Source: Caballeronia cordobensis (lineage in GTDB: Bacteria > Pseudomonadota > Gammaproteobacteria > Burkholderiales > Burkholderiaceae). Taken from it: a stretch of 64,000 nt of DNA. Shown piece by piece: positions 26,561 through 35,669 of the stretch (within the stretch, counting starts at the first letter, position 1; every line of letters begins with the position of its first letter). The translations under genes were made by a program, and so were the position numbers. Below the pieces are notes generated by a model. That model was not told the DNA's origin, did not search any database, and saw only the letters and a list, made by a program, of their open reading frames with translations. The DNA lies in assembly GCF_001544575.2 (NCBI RefSeq), contig NZ_FCNY02000003.1, forward strand, positions 434,001-498,000. The letters run 5' to 3'.

Positions 26561-26606
26561 ATGAGTAGAGTCCTTGCCACTGCCGTCCGGCCAACCTGCC
26601 GGCCGA

Positions 26607-27773
26607 TCAGATGAACGCACCTCGCGCGAGCCAGGCCTGAACGCGCGCCTCGGGCAGCCAGTCCCGCAGCGCGGCAATGGCGTTGTCGGTGGTCGATTCA
26701 GCCGGCGCGTCCGGCCGCGCCGCGGGCGTTCGCGAAAACCGCGGGCCGGGCGCCGGATGCGTGACGCCGTCAATGTCGATCAACGTGCCGCGCGCCTTGA
26801 TGTGCGGATGGTCCGGCGCTTCGTCGAAATCGAGCACGGGGGCGAAACATACGTCCGATTCACCGAGCAGTTGCGTCCATTCATCGCGCGTGCGTTGCCT
26901 GAATCGGGCGGCCAGCACCTGTTTCGCCTCCGGCCACTGCGCACGGTCCATCTGCTTTTGCAGCACCGGATGGTCCTGCAACCCGAGCTTTTCGAGCAAC
27001 AGTCGATAGAACTTGCTCTCGATAGGGCCCACGCTCACATATCTGCCATCGGCGCACTCATACACCTCGTAGAAGTGCGCGCCGGTGTCGAGCAGATTGG
27101 TGCCGCGCGCCTTGCCGAGCATGCCCGCCGCATGCAGGCCCATCGTCACGGTCATGATGGAGGCCACACCGTCCACCATGGCCGCGTCCACCACCTGACC
27201 CTTGCCCGAGCCGCGTGCTTCCAGAACGCCCGCCAGCAGTCCGAAGGCCAGATACAGCGAGCCGCCCGCGTAGTCGCCCAGTACGTTCAGCGGCGGCGTG
27301 GGCGCCTGCCCCGCCCGGCCCATGGCATGCAAGGCACCGGTGATGGCGATGTAGTTCAGATCGTGCCCGGCCACCTGTGACAACGGACCGTCTTGCCCCC
27401 AGCCCGTGACGCGCCCATACACCAGCCGCGGGTTGCGCGCGAGACATACGTCGGGACCCAGGCCCAGCCGCTCCATCACGCCGGGACGAAAGCCCTCGAT
27501 GAGCGCGTCGGCGTCTGCAACGAGTTCCATCACCATCTCGACGGCGTCAGCGTCCTTCAGATCGACGCGGATGGACTTGCGGTTGCGCAGCCCCAGGTCG
27601 AACTGCAGCGGACGCGGCGCGCCCAGACCCGAAGGTTCCTTGCGATCCACCCGGATGACGGTCGCGCCCAGGTCGGCCAGAAACATCGCGGCCAGCGGCC
27701 CCGGACCGATGCCCGCTATCTCGACGACCTTGACGCCGGCGAGCGGGCCGCGACGCGAAGAGGCTGCGGACAT
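26607..27773 (-). CDS. Alpha-methylacyl-CoA racemase-type CaiB/BaiF protein
   Basis: A 388-residue protein of the methylacyl-CoA racemase group, with His137 in VAGHDLNYIAITG and Asp167 in VLGDYAGGS at the racemase catalytic positions. It closely resembles the 9101-10255 product. Two bases separate its start from the stop of the CoA-transferase upstream. It would interconvert epimers of a 2-methyl acyl-CoA so that both enter the cassette. CoA-transfer activity cannot be excluded from sequence alone. Confidence 0.9.
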   Translation of the reverse strand: MSAASSRRGPLAGVKVVEIAGIGPGPLAAMFLADLGATVIRVDRKEPSGLGAPRPLQFDLGLRNRKSIRVDLKDADAVEMVMELVADADALIEGFRPGVMERLGLGPDVCLARNPRLVYGRVTGWGQDGPLSQVAGHDLNYIAITGALHAMGRAGQAPTPPLNVLGDYAGGSLYLAFGLLAGVLEARGSGKGQVVDAAMVDGVASIMTVTMGLHAAGMLGKARGTNLLDTGAHFYEVYECADGRYVSVGPIESKFYRLLLEKLGLQDHPVLQKQMDRAQWPEAKQVLAARFRQRTRDEWTQLLGESDVCFAPVLDFDEAPDHPHIKARGTLIDIDGVTHPAPGPRFSRTPAARPDAPAESTTDNAIAALRDWLPEARVQAWLARGAFI

Positions 27774-27775
27774 GT

Positions 27776-29014
27776 TCAGATCACTCCTTCGTCGCGCAGT
27801 CGTTGCAGCCGCTCGTCCGGCAGCTTGAGCAGCCCGCGATAGATCTCGTCGTTGGATGCGCCGAGTTCCTGCGCCGGCTGGTCGAACTGCGCGGGCGTCT
27901 TCGAAAACCTGATCGGCAGACCCATGCCCATGGCATCGACTTCCGCGAGACCGGGGTGCTCCAGCTTCACCACCGCGCCGCGCTCCTGCAAGACCGGATC
28001 CTTCAGCACATCGAGCGGCGAGCGCACCGCAGCCGCGGGCACGCCGCGCTTCTCCTGCAATTCCCGAATGACTTCCGCCGTGCTGCGCTGCGTGGTCCAC
28101 GCCTCGATCATCGCGTTGAGTTCGGCCGCGTGCTTCATGCGCGGACCCCGCGTGGCATAGCGCGGGTCCGCGGCCAACTCGGGCCTGCCCAGCGCTTCCA
28201 TGAGGTTGCGGAACCAGTCGGGCTGGAAGGCGACCATCGCCACGTGGCCATCGAGCGTGCCGTACACGCCGAACGGCACGAGGCGATCATGGAAATTACC
28301 CGAGCGCTTGGGATAGCCATGTCCGACGAATACGTCGAAATGCTCCTCCGCCACCATCGACGACAGGCAGTCGAGCATCGACACCTGAACGCGTTGCCCC
28401 ACGCCTGTCTTCCCGCGATGAATCAGCGCGGCGAGAACGCCGTTGACCGCGTAGAGCGGCGCGACCAGGTCGGCAATCGGCAGACCCCAGCGCGTGGGCG
28501 GGCCATCGGCGACGCCGGTCACATCCATGATGCCGGACAACGCCTGGACGATGATGTCCATGCCCTTGAGATTGGGGTAAGGGCTGGGTTCGCCAAAGGC
28601 CTTGATCGACGCATAGATGATCTTCGGGTTGGCCTTTGCCACGCTGTCGTAGTCGACGCCCAGCCGCGCCATGACGCCCTCGCTGGCGTTCTCGATGACC
28701 ACGTCGGATTCCTTGGCCAACTCCATGAACAACGCGCGCCCCTGAGCGGATTTCAGATCGAGCGTGATGCTCTTCTTGTTGCGCGCGCGGTTCAGGATAG
28801 TCAGCGACACCTCGTCTTCGCGCCTCACGCCGAAGTGGACGCCCTCCTTGCCGACATACGGCGGGTTGTTGCGCGCGATATCGCCGCCGCCCGGCGACTC
28901 GATGCGGATGACTTCCGCACCCAGCCCGCCCAGCAGCAAGGAACCATAGGGCCCGGCGAGCGCCACGGTGAGATCGAGAACGCGAATACCTTCCAACGGT
29001 CTTGTAGCGGACAT
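27776..29014 (-). CDS. CaiB/BaiF family III CoA-transferase
   Basis: A 412-residue family III transferase. LGGLGAEVIRIESPGGGDIAR, NRARNKKSITLDLKS and the catalytic Asp153 in LKGMDIIVQALSG are present. AGGAGAC lies eight bases before the ATG at 29014; the longer frame to 29194 overlaps the dehydrogenase gene. It is placed between an acyl-CoA dehydrogenase and the racemase-type gene, and likely activates the substrate of this second CitE cassette. Confidence 0.93.
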   Translation of the reverse strand: MSATRPLEGIRVLDLTVALAGPYGSLLLGGLGAEVIRIESPGGGDIARNNPPYVGKEGVHFGVRREDEVSLTILNRARNKKSITLDLKSAQGRALFMELAKESDVVIENASEGVMARLGVDYDSVAKANPKIIYASIKAFGEPSPYPNLKGMDIIVQALSGIMDVTGVADGPPTRWGLPIADLVAPLYAVNGVLAALIHRGKTGVGQRVQVSMLDCLSSMVAEEHFDVFVGHGYPKRSGNFHDRLVPFGVYGTLDGHVAMVAFQPDWFRNLMEALGRPELAADPRYATRGPRMKHAAELNAMIEAWTTQRSTAEVIRELQEKRGVPAAAVRSPLDVLKDPVLQERGAVVKLEHPGLAEVDAMGMGLPIRFSKTPAQFDQPAQELGASNDEIYRGLLKLPDERLQRLRDEGVI

Positions 29015-29051
29015 GCTTGTCTCCTGAACCTCCTGCGCCGGCCTGCCGTGC

Positions 29052-30218
29052 TCAATACGACTTCGGCAAGCCAAGCTTACGCTCTGCGATGTTCGACAGA
29101 ATGAGCTGCGGCGTGACGGGTGCGATGTAACCGATCCACGCTTCCCGCATGAAGCGCTCCACGTGATACTCCTTCGCATAGCCGAAGCCGCCATGCGTGA
29201 GAATCGATGTCTGGCAGGCGTTCATGCACGCCTCGGACGCCAGCAGCTTGGCGGCGTTGGCTTCGGAGCCGCAGGAGAGTCCCTTGTCGTAGAGATCCGC
29301 GGCGGCGAACATCATATGGTTCGCGGCTTCGAGTTCGGCCCAGTTGCGCGCCAGCGGATGCTGCACGCCCTGATTCTTGCCGATCGGACGGCCGAACACC
29401 ACGCGCTCCTTCGCGTATTGCGTCGCCAGCTTGAGCACGGCGCGGCCGATGCCGATCTGCTCGGCGGCGACCAGCACCCGCTCGGCGTTCATGCCGTGAA
29501 AGATGTAGCTCAGTCCCTTGCCTTCCTCGCCGATCAGCGAATCGCTGGAAACCGGCAAGTTGTCGATGAAGAGTTCGTTCGTATCGACGGCGGCACGCCC
29601 GAGCTTGTCGATCTCGCGAATCTCGACATAGTCGCGGTCGAGCTTCGTGTAGAACAGGCTCAAGCCCTCGCTGTGCTTCTTCACCTCCTCGATCGGCGTG
29701 GTGCGCGCAAGGATCAGCATATGATCGGCCACCTGCGCGGTCGAGATGAACACCTTTTTGCCCGACAGCAGGAAGCTTCCGTCGGCCTGCTTCTTCGCGA
29801 CCACCTTCAGCTTGGTGGTATCGAGGCCCGTGTCCGGCTCGGTCACCGCGAAACACGCCTTGTGCTCGCCACGAGCAAAAGGCGGAAGCCACGCCTTCTT
29901 CTGCGCCTCGGTGCCGAAGTGCACGACCGGCTGCAGGCCAAAGATATTCATGTGGATGGTTGAAGCCGCCGCCTGCCCGCCGCACTCGGCGACCGCGCGC
30001 ATGAACAGCGCCGCCTCCGTTACACCGAGATTCGCGCCGCCCACGTCTTCGGGCATGCAGATGCCGAGCCAGCCGCCGCTGGCGACGGCCTCGAAGAACT
30101 CATGCGGGAACTCGTGTTTCCTGTCCTTATTGCGCCAGTATTCGAGCGGAAAGTCGGTGCAGATCTTTTCGGCTGCATCGACAATGGCAAGCTGATCGGG
30201 GGTGAGTTGATAGTCCAT
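29052..30218 (-). CDS. Acyl-CoA dehydrogenase
   Basis: A 388-residue acyl-CoA dehydrogenase with AVTEPDTGLDTTKLKV and the SGKKVFIST strand. The MCAD-position Glu is missing (YIAPVTPQ); Glu246 in GMNAERV is in the isovaleryl-CoA dehydrogenase position. It resembles the 23620-24792 enzyme over its full length, including the VFGRPIGKNQGVQ and THGGFGYAKEYHVER segments. Third gene of the CitE-MaoC-ACAD operon. Confidence 0.95.
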   Translation of the reverse strand: MDYQLTPDQLAIVDAAEKICTDFPLEYWRNKDRKHEFPHEFFEAVASGGWLGICMPEDVGGANLGVTEAALFMRAVAECGGQAAASTIHMNIFGLQPVVHFGTEAQKKAWLPPFARGEHKACFAVTEPDTGLDTTKLKVVAKKQADGSFLLSGKKVFISTAQVADHMLILARTTPIEEVKKHSEGLSLFYTKLDRDYVEIREIDKLGRAAVDTNELFIDNLPVSSDSLIGEEGKGLSYIFHGMNAERVLVAAEQIGIGRAVLKLATQYAKERVVFGRPIGKNQGVQHPLARNWAELEAANHMMFAAADLYDKGLSCGSEANAAKLLASEACMNACQTSILTHGGFGYAKEYHVERFMREAWIGYIAPVTPQLILSNIAERKLGLPKSY

Positions 30219-30245
30219 GGCGTCAAGTCTTCCTGCAGATATGAA

Positions 30246-30707
30246 TCACGCTTCGTTGGCCGGTTGCAGCATCATCAGCCCCGTGCGCACGGCGGTGCAA
30301 ACGATCTCGTCGCGCTGGTTCCTGGCGACGTGCCTGAAGGTGACGATGCCCGAGTCCTTCCGGCTCTTCGACAGACGCGTCTCGACGATCTCCGTCTCGA
30401 CGCGCACGGTATCGCCATGGAACGTGGGCTTCGGAAAGGCGATTTCACCGAATCCCAGGTTCCCCAGCGTGGTGCCCAGCGTGGTTTCGTACACGGTGAT
30501 GCCCGCCACCAGCGCCAGCAGGAACATGCTGTTCACGAGCCGCTGGCCGTAGATGGAGTTTTTGCTGTATTCCGCGTCGATATGCAGCGGCGCGCAGTTG
30601 TAGGTCATGGCCGAGAACAGGATATTGTCCGTCTCGGTGACGGTGCGGCGGATGGCATGCTCGATCACCATGCCGGGTTTGAACGCTTCGAAATAAAGGC
30701 CTGCCAT
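30246..30707 (-). CDS. MaoC-like hydratase
   Basis: A 153-residue single hot-dog MaoC protein. The signature is MTYNCAPLHIDAEYS: Asp of the usual GDxNPLH is Asn and the central Asn is Ala, while PLH with the His is kept. MCH/mesaconyl-CoA hydratase-like proteins show comparable variants. The start at 30707 has GGGAAGAG upstream. It lies between CitE (29-base gap upstream) and an acyl-CoA dehydrogenase, so it probably hydrates the enoyl-CoA whose product the lyase splits. Confidence 0.9.
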   Translation of the reverse strand: MAGLYFEAFKPGMVIEHAIRRTVTETDNILFSAMTYNCAPLHIDAEYSKNSIYGQRLVNSMFLLALVAGITVYETTLGTTLGNLGFGEIAFPKPTFHGDTVRVETEIVETRLSKSRKDSGIVTFRHVARNQRDEIVCTAVRTGLMMLQPANEA

Positions 30708-30736
30708 TTTCTCTTCCCTTGTGTGCTGATGGGCGA

Positions 30737-31624
30737 TCAACTGTTGAACGACTGAGCGAACTCGATGATTTCTCGCGCCGTCTTGGCGTGCGCAATATCG
30801 ATGTGTTCGCCGTCGTAGATGCATGAGGCACGGCCCTCGTTCTGCGCTTTGTCCAGCGCGTCGATCATCCCCTTGTAGAAGGCCAACTCTTCGGCGTCCG
30901 GACTGTATGTCCGGTTGACGATCTCGACGTTGGACGGATGCAGCACGAGCTCGCCACTCATGCCCAGTTGCCGGTCATTGGCCGATGACGCCTCAAGCCC
31001 TTCCAGATCGTGCACCTGTTGCCAGACACCGCCTATCGGCAGCTTGCCTGCGGCCCGCGCCGCCATGACGATTCGCGACTTCAGGTACTGGGTTTCGCGG
31101 CCGCCTGGCGACCAGACGGTCTTGAGCGCGCGCGCAACGTCGGCGTTCTTGGCCGTCGCGCCCACGATGGCGGGCACGCGCTCGTGCTGGGCAATCTCGT
31201 AGGCAAGCTGCAAGGAGCGAGCGGTCTCCAGCAGCGGAATCACTCTGGTATGACCTACCGGGACGCCCGCGCGGTACTCGGCCTCGGCCAGCATCGAAGA
31301 GACAGTGTGGATGTCTTCAGGACCGCAAGGTTTGGAGATCACGATGCCCTCGATCACGGGGCTCACGACCGCCAGGATGTCGTCGAAGTCGTACAGATGA
31401 GCGCTGCGGTTGATGCGCACCCAGATGCGCTGCTTCTGATCGGCCAGCCACGCAAGCCTGGATCTGACGATTTCACGCGCTTCGGCTTTCTGTGCGGGCG
31501 GCACGCTGTCCTCCAGATCGAGGATCAATGCATCGGCCCCGGAATGGATCGACTTCTCGATCCAGGTCGGCTTGTTGCCCGGCACAAAGAGAAAGGAGCG
31601 TATGGGTTTCATCTGCGTCGTCAT
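30737..31624 (-). CDS. CitE-type acyl-CoA lyase
   Basis: A 295-residue CitE/HpcH-HpaI protein: RSFLFVPGNKPTWIEKSI, ALILDLEDSVPPAQK and the C-terminal LVLHPSNVEIVN. Family members cleave malyl/citramalyl/3-hydroxy-3-methylglutaryl-type CoA esters. It is the first gene of the second lyase operon and is only moderately similar to the lyase at 18931, suggesting a different substrate. An in-frame Met four codons later is an alternative start. Two TetR-type operators lie in its promoter region. Confidence 0.92.
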   Translation of the reverse strand: MTTQMKPIRSFLFVPGNKPTWIEKSIHSGADALILDLEDSVPPAQKAEAREIVRSRLAWLADQKQRIWVRINRSAHLYDFDDILAVVSPVIEGIVISKPCGPEDIHTVSSMLAEAEYRAGVPVGHTRVIPLLETARSLQLAYEIAQHERVPAIVGATAKNADVARALKTVWSPGGRETQYLKSRIVMAARAAGKLPIGGVWQQVHDLEGLEASSANDRQLGMSGELVLHPSNVEIVNRTYSPDAEELAFYKGMIDALDKAQNEGRASCIYDGEHIDIAHAKTAREIIEFAQSFNS

Positions 31625-31669
31625 GAGTGTCTGAGCCTGTTGATGACTTCATCGAACCGACGTTAGGCT

Positions 31670-31689
31670 ATTACCTAACAACTGGTAGT
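31670..31689. promoter_or_regulatory. Operator copy 1, ATTACC-N8-GGTAGT
   Basis: ATTACC, 8 bases, GGTAGT (read from the minus strand ACTACC-N8-GGTAAT). It lies 46 bases upstream of the CitE start. The arms and spacing match operator copy 2 at 31844-31867. Confidence 0.6.
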
Positions 31690-31843
31690 TAGTTTGAAGC
31701 GAGAAGGAAAAACTGTCATCGGGGGTTTACACCTAAGTTCTAAACGTGCGCGTGTTTCCTTCGCAAGCCTGCACGTGCTCGCGCATGTATCGATCCACAT
31801 CGCTCATGGATAACACTCATGGAACAACCTCCAGACACGACAC

Positions 31844-31867
31844 AAACTACCAAACATTAGGTAGTTT
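31844..31867. promoter_or_regulatory. Operator copy 2, AAACTACC-N8-GGTAGTTT
   Basis: A perfect 8-bp inverted repeat AAACTACC/GGTAGTTT with an 8-base centre, 83 bases upstream of the MFS start. Both copies lie in the 325-base divergent region 31625-31949, which holds no other gene. The TetR gene at 33391-34041 is the nearest candidate for the binding protein. Confidence 0.65.
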
Positions 31868-31949
31868 ACTCGGGTCCGTTGCTGCATCTCGCATGAAGGC
31901 GACGGGCACGCAGATTCGATCATTTTGGAATGAACCTACTGGAGAAGAA

Positions 31950-33350
31950 ATGAGAGACGCCATGAACGATATGCCGTCCGACGGCGCCGGCACGAGCGCG
32001 CACGCACGGACACGGCCGTCCCGGGATCGGGTAGCCCATGACAGCGGGCGAGCCTGGTACATCCTGTCGATACTCACGCTCGCGTATTCCCTGGCTTACA
32101 TCGATCGCCAGATCCTCAACTTGCTGGTCGAGCCGATCAAGCATTCGCTAGCCATCTCCGACACGCAACTCAGCCTCGTCCAGGGTTTCGCCTTCATTGC
32201 CGCGTACCTGGCGGCCTCGCCGTTGTTCGGCCGTCTGGTCGATGTCACCAACCGGCGCAATCTTCTTCTGGTTTCCATCTGCCTGTGGTGCACCTTCACC
32301 GCACTGTGCGGCAAGGCCGACACGTATCAGGAACTCTTCCTCGCGCGTCTCGGCGTCGGCGCCAGCGAAGCATGCGTATTTCCTCTCGCGCTCTCGATGA
32401 TTGCCGATTGCTTCTCGGCCTCGCGCATTCCTCGCGCGATGAGCATCTTCATTCTCGGCCCCATGCTCGGCGGCGGTCTTTCGCTGGTCGCAGGCGGCTT
32501 CGTGATCCAGTTCGCGCGCGCGTTTCACGAGCAGTTCCCCGTCCTTGCGCAGTTTCAGACCTGGCAACTGGCCTTCGTGATCGTCGGGTTGCCGGGGATG
32601 CTCTTTGCACTACTGGTCCTGCTCACCGTTCGCGAACCCGTGCGCAGCAGCGTGATGAGCGAACGCGAGGACGAACGGGAGTACACCACGGGCGCCTCCG
32701 CCGCCTATCTGTGGCAAAGACGCGGCTTTTATGCGCGGATATTGCTCGGCGTCGGCATGCTCGCGATCGTTGTACTGGGCATGCCCGCGTGGATGCCCAC
32801 GTATCTGATTCGCACGCATGGATTACCCGCGGCGCTCGTCGGTTTCCGTTTCGGCGCACTGGTGGTGAGCTTCGGCATCGCGGGCGCGCTGACCGGACCG
32901 TGGATTGCGCGTCAGCTCGAAAAGCGCGGCTATGAAGATGCGCCGCTGCGCACCGCCGCCATGTCCATGATCCCGATGCTCCTCTGCTGCGCGAGCATTC
33001 CGTTCGCGCCGGGCGTGACGGGCGCACTCGCGGCAGCCGCCGGTACCGTCTTCTTCTTCAGCCTGCCCACCGGCTGTATGGGCGCGGCCTTGCAGATCGT
33101 CGCCCCGAGCCGCATGCGCGGCACCGTCGGCGCGATCTATTCGTTTGTTGCTCAGTTGATCGGCTTTGGCGCCGGCCCCACGCTGATCGCGCTCCTGACC
33201 GATCGCGTGTTCCACGATCCCAAAATGGTCGGGCATTCGATCGCTATCGTGTGCGCAATCGCAGCGGCGCTCGCAGCGTGGCTGCTGCTGAGCGCGCTTC
33301 CGCATTATCGTCGCTTGCTGGCGGAAGAGCGGTCGGCGCAGGCGAGTTGA
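31950..33350 (+). CDS. MFS transporter
   Basis: A 466-residue major facilitator with about 12 membrane segments. The cytoplasmic N-terminus (about 1-40) is hydrophilic, followed by YSLAYIDRQILNLLVEPIK, the pattern of the spinster/hexuronate-like and ACS groups. The loop 2-3 motif is GRLVDVTNRR. GGAG lies five bases before the ATG at 31950; the open frame to 31746 crosses the operator region and is rejected. It is divergent from the second CitE operon and probably imports that operon's acid. Confidence 0.93.
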   Translation: MRDAMNDMPSDGAGTSAHARTRPSRDRVAHDSGRAWYILSILTLAYSLAYIDRQILNLLVEPIKHSLAISDTQLSLVQGFAFIAAYLAASPLFGRLVDVTNRRNLLLVSICLWCTFTALCGKADTYQELFLARLGVGASEACVFPLALSMIADCFSASRIPRAMSIFILGPMLGGGLSLVAGGFVIQFARAFHEQFPVLAQFQTWQLAFVIVGLPGMLFALLVLLTVREPVRSSVMSEREDEREYTTGASAAYLWQRRGFYARILLGVGMLAIVVLGMPAWMPTYLIRTHGLPAALVGFRFGALVVSFGIAGALTGPWIARQLEKRGYEDAPLRTAAMSMIPMLLCCASIPFAPGVTGALAAAAGTVFFFSLPTGCMGAALQIVAPSRMRGTVGAIYSFVAQLIGFGAGPTLIALLTDRVFHDPKMVGHSIAIVCAIAAALAAWLLLSALPHYRRLLAEERSAQAS

Positions 33351-33390
33351 GACAGATACGGCGGCGGCGCGAACGAAGTCGGCCTGCCGT

Positions 33391-34041
33391 TCAGGATGAA
33401 GCGGCCAGCTCCTTCTTGCGGCCGCTGCGCCGCGATTTGGCCGCCGGCTGGACGCCTTCGAAGAACATCGTGATGAACTGATCGGCGATCTTGTCGAGGG
33501 AACCCTTCTTCGGATCGAACCACGTCTGAACGGAATTGATGAAGCCGAGAACGGCAATACGGCACAGCGAGACATCGACGTCCTCGCGCAAGAAACCTTC
33601 CTTGCGCAGATTGTCGAAGACCGTCGTCCAGACACGCTGATGCCGCTCCCGCCGCTTGATCTGGCGCTCGCGCACTGCGTCGGGCAACTGGCTCAACAGG
33701 CGGCCATGCGCCAGCGCGTAGTCGCCGAACTTCAGCAGCGCGCTCATCTGTCCGACGAGCGCCGCCCTGAAGCGATCTTCGGCGTTCGCGTTCGGAGGCA
33801 AGGCCTCGAAATGCCCGTTGATATGCTGAAAGATGCTGTCCGCGCCGTGCTCCATCACCACATCGACAAGCTCTTCCTTCGACGAAAAGTGATAGTAGAT
33901 ACTCGCAGCCTCGATATTCGCCTGCTCCGCGATGGACCGCATGGTCGTGGCCGAATACCCTTGCGTCGCAAACAAGCGCGCTGCCAGCCGAAGCAGAACC
34001 TCCCGGGTATCTGCGCTAGGATTTACGTTTCTCTTTCGCAC
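33391..34041 (-). CDS. TetR-family transcriptional regulator
   Basis: A 216-residue TetR protein. The HTH is ATQGYSATTMRSIAEQANI then EAASIYYHFSSKEELVDVV (about 20-68); the rest is a helical ligand/dimer domain. A basic C-terminus (KSRRSGRKKE) is unusual. It is convergent with the MFS gene and is the best candidate for the repeated ACTACC-N8-GGTA(A/G)T operators. The similarity is to KstR/FadR-like TetR regulators of acyl-CoA catabolism; the effector is probably an acyl-CoA or acid. Confidence 0.93.
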   Translation of the reverse strand: MRKRNVNPSADTREVLLRLAARLFATQGYSATTMRSIAEQANIEAASIYYHFSSKEELVDVVMEHGADSIFQHINGHFEALPPNANAEDRFRAALVGQMSALLKFGDYALAHGRLLSQLPDAVRERQIKRRERHQRVWTTVFDNLRKEGFLREDVDVSLCRIAVLGFINSVQTWFDPKKGSLDKIADQFITMFFEGVQPAAKSRRSGRKKELAASS

Positions 34042-34149
34042 GTCTGTCTCTGCTCTTCGATGTCCTGGTTTCGCGGCCGTCCGGGCGCGCGCTGCACAAT
34101 CTAATGTTTGTTTGAAAGATTACCGCATTTGGTCGGCGCGAGCTAGCGC

Positions 34150-34187
34150 GTTCATTGTACGGAACCATCGGCGGCTGTGCATTGACA
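34150..34187 (+). promoter_or_regulatory. GTACGGAAC-N16-TTGAC box, copy 5 (alpha/beta hydrolase)
   Basis: GTTCATTGTACGGAAC, then exactly 16 bases, then TTGACA at 34182, 93 bases before the hydrolase start. A second partial box (TTTCAGTACGGTAC, about 34205) follows but has no TTGAC after 16 bases. Confidence 0.6.
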
Positions 34188-34279
34188 CGCCGCCTCGGTT
34201 CGGAGAAGTTTCAGTACGGTACGCCGCCGGTTCCACGGCGCCGGCACGCCGTCCTTCACCCTCAATCCGAGGATTCCTG

Positions 34280-35173
34280 ATGAAACGAGCACGCTCCGCG
34301 TCCGTCGCACCGAAGCCGCTGCATGCCTGGCCGGGATCCGACGGTGTCCGGTTAGCGGGCGATACGTGGGGCCATCCCGGCGGACCGCCCGTCGTGCTGT
34401 TGCACGGCGGCGGGCAGACACGCCACGCATGGGGCGGCACGGGCGAACGGCTCGGCCGTGCCGGCTACTTCGCCATTGCCTACGACGCGCGCGGACACGG
34501 CGATTCCGACTGGAGCGCCCACGGCGACTACAGCCTCGATGCGCTCGCCGCGGACCTCGGCTGCGTGCTCGCGGCGCTGGACATACGCCGCCCTGCGCTC
34601 ATTGGCGCCTCGCTGGGCGGCGCGACGAGTCTCGTGGCGATCGCGGAAAAACAGGTGGAGGCGAGCGCGCTGATTCTCGTCGATATCGTGCCGTACTCCG
34701 AACCCGCTGGCGTCAACCGGATTCGCGCCTTCATGACACAGCATCCGGAGGGATTCGGTTCACTCGATGAAGTCGCCGACGCCATCGCCCTCTATCGGCC
34801 ATCGCAAGCGCGGCGCCGCAATCTCGATGGTCTCGCGAAAAACGTGCGGCTCGGCGACGATGGCCGATACCGCTGGCACTGGGACCCGAAGTTCCTCGCA
34901 AGACCGATGGAGCATCGCGCACGCCACGCGCGTCTCGCCGACTCCGCGAGACGCCTCGCGCTGCCGACGCTGCTGGTGCGAGGCGGCAGTTCCGACATCG
35001 TGAGCGAAGCCGGCGTGAAGGAGTTCATCGAGCTGTGTCCGCATGCGGCGTACGTGAACATCGCGCAGGCGGGTCACATGGTGGCCGGGGACCGCAACGA
35101 CCTGTTCGGCGACGCGGCGATGGACTTTCTCGCGCGGCAAGGCGGCGTCGCGGGAACCGCCGCATCGAAGTAA
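34280..35173 (+). CDS. Alpha/beta hydrolase
   Basis: A 297-residue alpha/beta hydrolase. The oxyanion motif is LLHGGGQTRHAW, then YDARGHGDSDW, and the nucleophile Ser111 is in GASLGGATS. The Asp (GGSSDIV) and His (QAGHMVAGD) complete the triad. The start at 34280 has GAGG upstream; the frame extends to 33932 across the TetR gene and the promoter box, so that extension is rejected. The closest neighbour in sequence is the 35870 gene 0.7 kb away, a degenerate copy. Substrate unknown. Confidence 0.92.
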   Translation: MKRARSASVAPKPLHAWPGSDGVRLAGDTWGHPGGPPVVLLHGGGQTRHAWGGTGERLGRAGYFAIAYDARGHGDSDWSAHGDYSLDALAADLGCVLAALDIRRPALIGASLGGATSLVAIAEKQVEASALILVDIVPYSEPAGVNRIRAFMTQHPEGFGSLDEVADAIALYRPSQARRRNLDGLAKNVRLGDDGRYRWHWDPKFLARPMEHRARHARLADSARRLALPTLLVRGGSSDIVSEAGVKEFIELCPHAAYVNIAQAGHMVAGDRNDLFGDAAMDFLARQGGVAGTAASK

Positions 35174-35193
35174 GCGCGCGACGGACGCCGCGT

Positions 35194-35607
35194 TCAGATG
35201 GGGGGCGACGCCGGAGAGGCCGAAAAGTGGTGCTGGCGGATCTTCCATTCACCCCGGTGCCGCGCGATCAGGAGCGTCGTTCGCAGCCGGGAACGCGACT
35301 CGCGGCCGTCGCTGAGCATGAACAGAAACTCGCCGAAGCCTTGAGCGAGAAAGCAATCATCCGCGAGCGCAATGAAGTGCTGCTCCACGAGGTCCAGCGT
35401 GGCCGATTCGATCACGCCTTCATACGAAGCGAAATAGTCGTGAATCCCGCTCGCGCCGATGGCATGTCCGGGCCGTCCGCCGAAGAACAGCGCGTCCTCC
35501 GTGTAAACGGCGGTCAGGGCTTGCGCGTTCCAGTTGCGCGCGGACGCGTTCCACGAAGCCTGGATGACGGCAAGCGCTGAGCGGGCCGCACCGGTGTCTC
35601 CCTTCAT
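35194..35607 (-). CDS. SnoaL/NTF2-like protein
   Basis: A 137-residue cone-shaped NTF2-like (SnoaL/DUF4440-type) protein: WNAQALTAVYTEDALFFGGRPGHAIG, then IARHRGEWKIRQHHFSA at the end. Some members isomerise or dehydrate small molecules; most have no known role. AGGAGAC precedes the ATG. It is convergent with one alpha/beta hydrolase and divergent from the other, and has its own copy of the GTACGGAAC box, so the three genes are probably co-regulated. Confidence 0.88.
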   Translation of the reverse strand: MKGDTGAARSALAVIQASWNASARNWNAQALTAVYTEDALFFGGRPGHAIGASGIHDYFASYEGVIESATLDLVEQHFIALADDCFLAQGFGEFLFMLSDGRESRSRLRTTLLIARHRGEWKIRQHHFSASPASPPI

Positions 35608-35669
35608 TGAGTCGTCTCCTGATCAGTTGAGCGAGCAGCTTTTTCTAGCATGACGTGCGCTCATATCCG

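Noticed and set aside
34205..34218. A second GTACGGAAC-like box before the hydrolase
   Set aside because: TTTCAGTACGGTAC differs in the core and no TTGAC lies 16 bases downstream.
33932..34279. An N-terminal extension of the alpha/beta hydrolase
   Set aside because: It crosses the TetR gene and the promoter box, and the paralogue and ribosome site support 34280.
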